The notes under the pieces: model-generated | What the model was told of the DNA's origin: nothing | The model's database searches: none | Seen by the model: only the letters and a program-made list of their open reading frames with translations | Position numbers and translations under genes: made by a program | NCBI GenBank assembly: GCA_017436185.1 | Contig: JAFSDP010000023.1 | Location: forward strand, 1-6,713 | Direction: 5' to 3' | Length of the DNA: 6,713 bases | DNA from: Alistipes sp. | Lineage (GTDB): Bacteria; Bacteroidota; Bacteroidia; Bacteroidales; Rikenellaceae | In this document: piece after piece, positions 5,778-6,713 of the stretch | Layout of the letters: every line of letters begins with the position of its first letter | Position numbering within the stretch: the first letter of the stretch is position 1

Positions 5778-5801
5778 TTTTTTTAGGTTTGTGTTCTGTT
5801 T
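5778..5801 (-). repeat. 24-nt leader repeat, copy before trxA
   Basis: Identical to 5377-5400. It lies 8 bases before the trxA start codon and only 6 bases beyond the -7 element, so it should form the extreme 5' end of the trxA mRNA. The TATGGCAACGA block over the start codon (minus, 5770-5760) is also shared with dfx. Confidence 0.85.
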
Positions 5802-5807
5802 CTATTG

Positions 5808-5839
5808 CAAAGATAATACCTAATTTTCTATTTGTCAAA
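5808..5839 (-). promoter_or_regulatory. Promoter of the trxA-dfx operon
   Basis: On the minus strand this reads TTTG (5836-5839), 20 bases, then TATCTTTG (5808-5815), a full match to the Bacteroidota -33/-7 consensus. Transcription should start near 5800, giving a leader of about 30 bases made almost entirely of the 24-nt repeat. The 54 bp further upstream, to the pckA terminator, show nothing I can assign. Confidence 0.87.
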
Positions 5840-5893
5840 TTGATATTTTTTATAGCAACATAAGCAATAACTATATCCACTCCCTCACACCCC

Positions 5894-5940
5894 AAAAAAA
5901 AACAAAACGAGGTTGCATCCACAGGGGATGCAACCTCGTT
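5894..5940 (-). terminator. Strong rho-independent terminator of pckA
   Basis: AACGAGGTTGCATCC (5906-5920) pairs perfectly over 15 bp with GGATGCAACCTCGTT (5926-5940) around a five-base loop. On the minus strand it is followed by TTTT, G, then nine T residues (5902-5894). This is a very strong intrinsic terminator 50 bp beyond the pckA stop. Confidence 0.95.
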
Positions 5941-5964
5941 GCGGTCAATCGGAACTCAATGTAG

Positions 5965-5991
5965 AATTCCGAATTTAGCATTTTCGGAATT
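5965..5991 (-). other. Hairpin overlapping the pckA stop codon
   Basis: AATTCCGAA (5965-5973) pairs perfectly with TTCGGAATT (5983-5991) around a nine-base loop. The stem includes two bases of the TAA stop codon (5990-5992). No T tract follows, so it is not itself a terminator. It could protect the 3' end of the mRNA or be incidental. Confidence 0.5.
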
Positions 5992-6713
5992 AGTCCAGCT
6001 TCGGGCCAGCAGCCACGAGGCTCAGACCCTCGGCGTTGCCCGTGAACTTCTGGAAGTTCTTCACGAAGCGACCGGCCAGATCCTTGGCCTTCACCTCCCA
6101 CTCCGAAGCGTCGGCGTAGGTATCGCGAGGATCGAGGATGGCGGGATCAACACCCGGCAGCTCGGTCGGCACCTTGAAGCCGAACATCGGGATCATCTTG
6201 GTGGGAGCCTTGTCGATCGAACCATCGAGGATGGCGTCGATGATACCACGCGTATCCTTAATCGAGATACGCTTGCCCGTACCATTCCAACCCGTATTTA
6301 CGAGGTAAGCCGTAGCACCCGACTTCTCCATACGCTTTACCAGCTCCTCACCGTACTTGGTGGGGTGCAGCGAGAGGAAGGCGGCACCGAAGCAGGCCGA
6401 GAAGGTCGGCGTAGGCTCGGTGATACCACGCTCGGTACCTGCCAACTTGGCCGTGAAGCCCGACAGGAAGTAGTACTTGGTCTGCTCGGGGGTCAGAATC
6501 GACACGGGAGGCAGTACACCAAAGGCGTCGGCCGAGAGGAAGATTACCTTCTTGGCAGCGGGAGCCTTCGACACGGGCTTCACGATGTTGTCGATGTGGA
6601 AGATGGGGTACGATACACGGGTGTTCTCCGTAACCGACTTGTCGGCGAAGTCGATCTTGCCGCCCTTGCCTACGGTTACGTTCTCCAGCAGAGCGTTGCG
6701 ACGGATGGCGTTC
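5990..6713 (-). CDS. pckA: Phosphoenolpyruvate carboxykinase (ATP), C-terminal part
   Basis: The cytoplasmic enzyme interconverts oxaloacetate plus ATP with PEP, CO2 and ADP. In gut Bacteroidales it usually runs toward oxaloacetate, fixing CO2 in the succinate/propionate pathway. The window holds about 241 C-terminal residues; the N-terminus and the kinase P-loop lie outside to the right. The visible frame begins [12 protein letters not shown], then [16 protein letters not shown] (with the substrate-binding Arg of the family), [44 protein letters not shown], and [24 protein letters not shown] of the nucleotide-binding region. Residue identity with ATP-type (not GTP-type) enzymes is plain. The frame is open to the window edge; a GTG at 6583 is an internal valine, not the start. 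It ends in TAA at 5990-5992 and is followed by a strong terminator, so it is transcribed apart from trxA. Confidence 0.97.
   Translation of the reverse strand, partial: NAIRRNALLENVTVGKGGKIDFADKSVTENTRVSYPIFHIDNIVKPVSKAPAAKKVIFLSADAFGVLPPVSILTPEQTKYYFLSGFTAKLAGTERGITEPTPTFSACFGAAFLSLHPTKYGEELVKRMEKSGATAYLVNTGWNGTGKRISIKDTRGIIDAILDGSIDKAPTKMIPMFGFKVPTELPGVDPAILDPRDTYADASEWEVKAKDLAGRFVKNFQKFTGNAEGLSLVAAGPKLD

Noticed and set aside
5770..5922. Extension of thioredoxin by 51 residues to an ATG at 5922
   Set aside because: The extension includes the -33 and -7 elements and part of the pckA terminator; the ATG at 5769 gives the normal family length.
1..6713. CRISPR array, phage, insertion sequence or defence island
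   Set aside because: There are no regularly spaced repeats, no transposase, integrase or phage proteins, and no terminal inverted repeats or att-like duplications. The HerA-like protein lacks a neighbouring nuclease such as NurA, SIR2 or DUF4297, so it is not part of a known HerA defence pair here.

Overview
The window reads as a piece of a Bacteroidota chromosome, most likely Bacteroidales. Four promoters carry the phylum's -33 TTTG / -7 TAnnTTTG architecture or a close variant, the 16S leader looks Bacteroidales-like, and most genes lack a Shine-Dalgarno motif. Fairly GC-rich genes sit between AT-rich intergenic regions, which would suit an Alistipes-like genome, but the genus is only a guess.

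Layout. Positions 1-31 are the 5' end of a 16S rRNA gene on the minus strand. Two promoters in tandem (190-221 and 305-335) and a leader with small hairpins precede it. A gene-free stretch follows, up to a terminator at 577-607. Next is a minus-strand HerA-like (DUF853) ATPase gene (628-2223). It is divergent from a plus-strand gene for an acidic protein of unknown function (2360-2938), and the 136 bp between them hold the promoters. A shared hairpin at 2940-2972 separates this gene from a convergent two-gene operon for exported proteins of unknown function (4844 to 2979, minus). Further right, also on the minus strand, are thioredoxin and desulfoferrodoxin (superoxide reductase), which form a likely trx-dfx operon (5769 to 4993). 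The window ends in the C-terminal half of ATP-type phosphoenolpyruvate carboxykinase (pckA, 5990-6713), followed by a very strong terminator.

How the genes work together. Thioredoxin and superoxide reductase fit an anaerobe's defence against oxygen: reduction of superoxide and thiol-disulfide repair. PckA is central carbon metabolism; in gut Bacteroidales it usually fixes CO2 onto PEP to make oxaloacetate. The HerA-like ATPase and the rRNA operon are housekeeping neighbours with no evident functional link.

The most unusual item is a 24-nt sequence repeated exactly upstream of both trx and dfx, together with an 11-nt identical block over the two start codons. The dfx copy lies in a 45-bp intercistronic gap with no recognisable promoter, so the element probably acts in the mRNA. 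I see no phage, IS element, CRISPR array, tRNA or defence cluster, and no evidence of a new multi-gene system.
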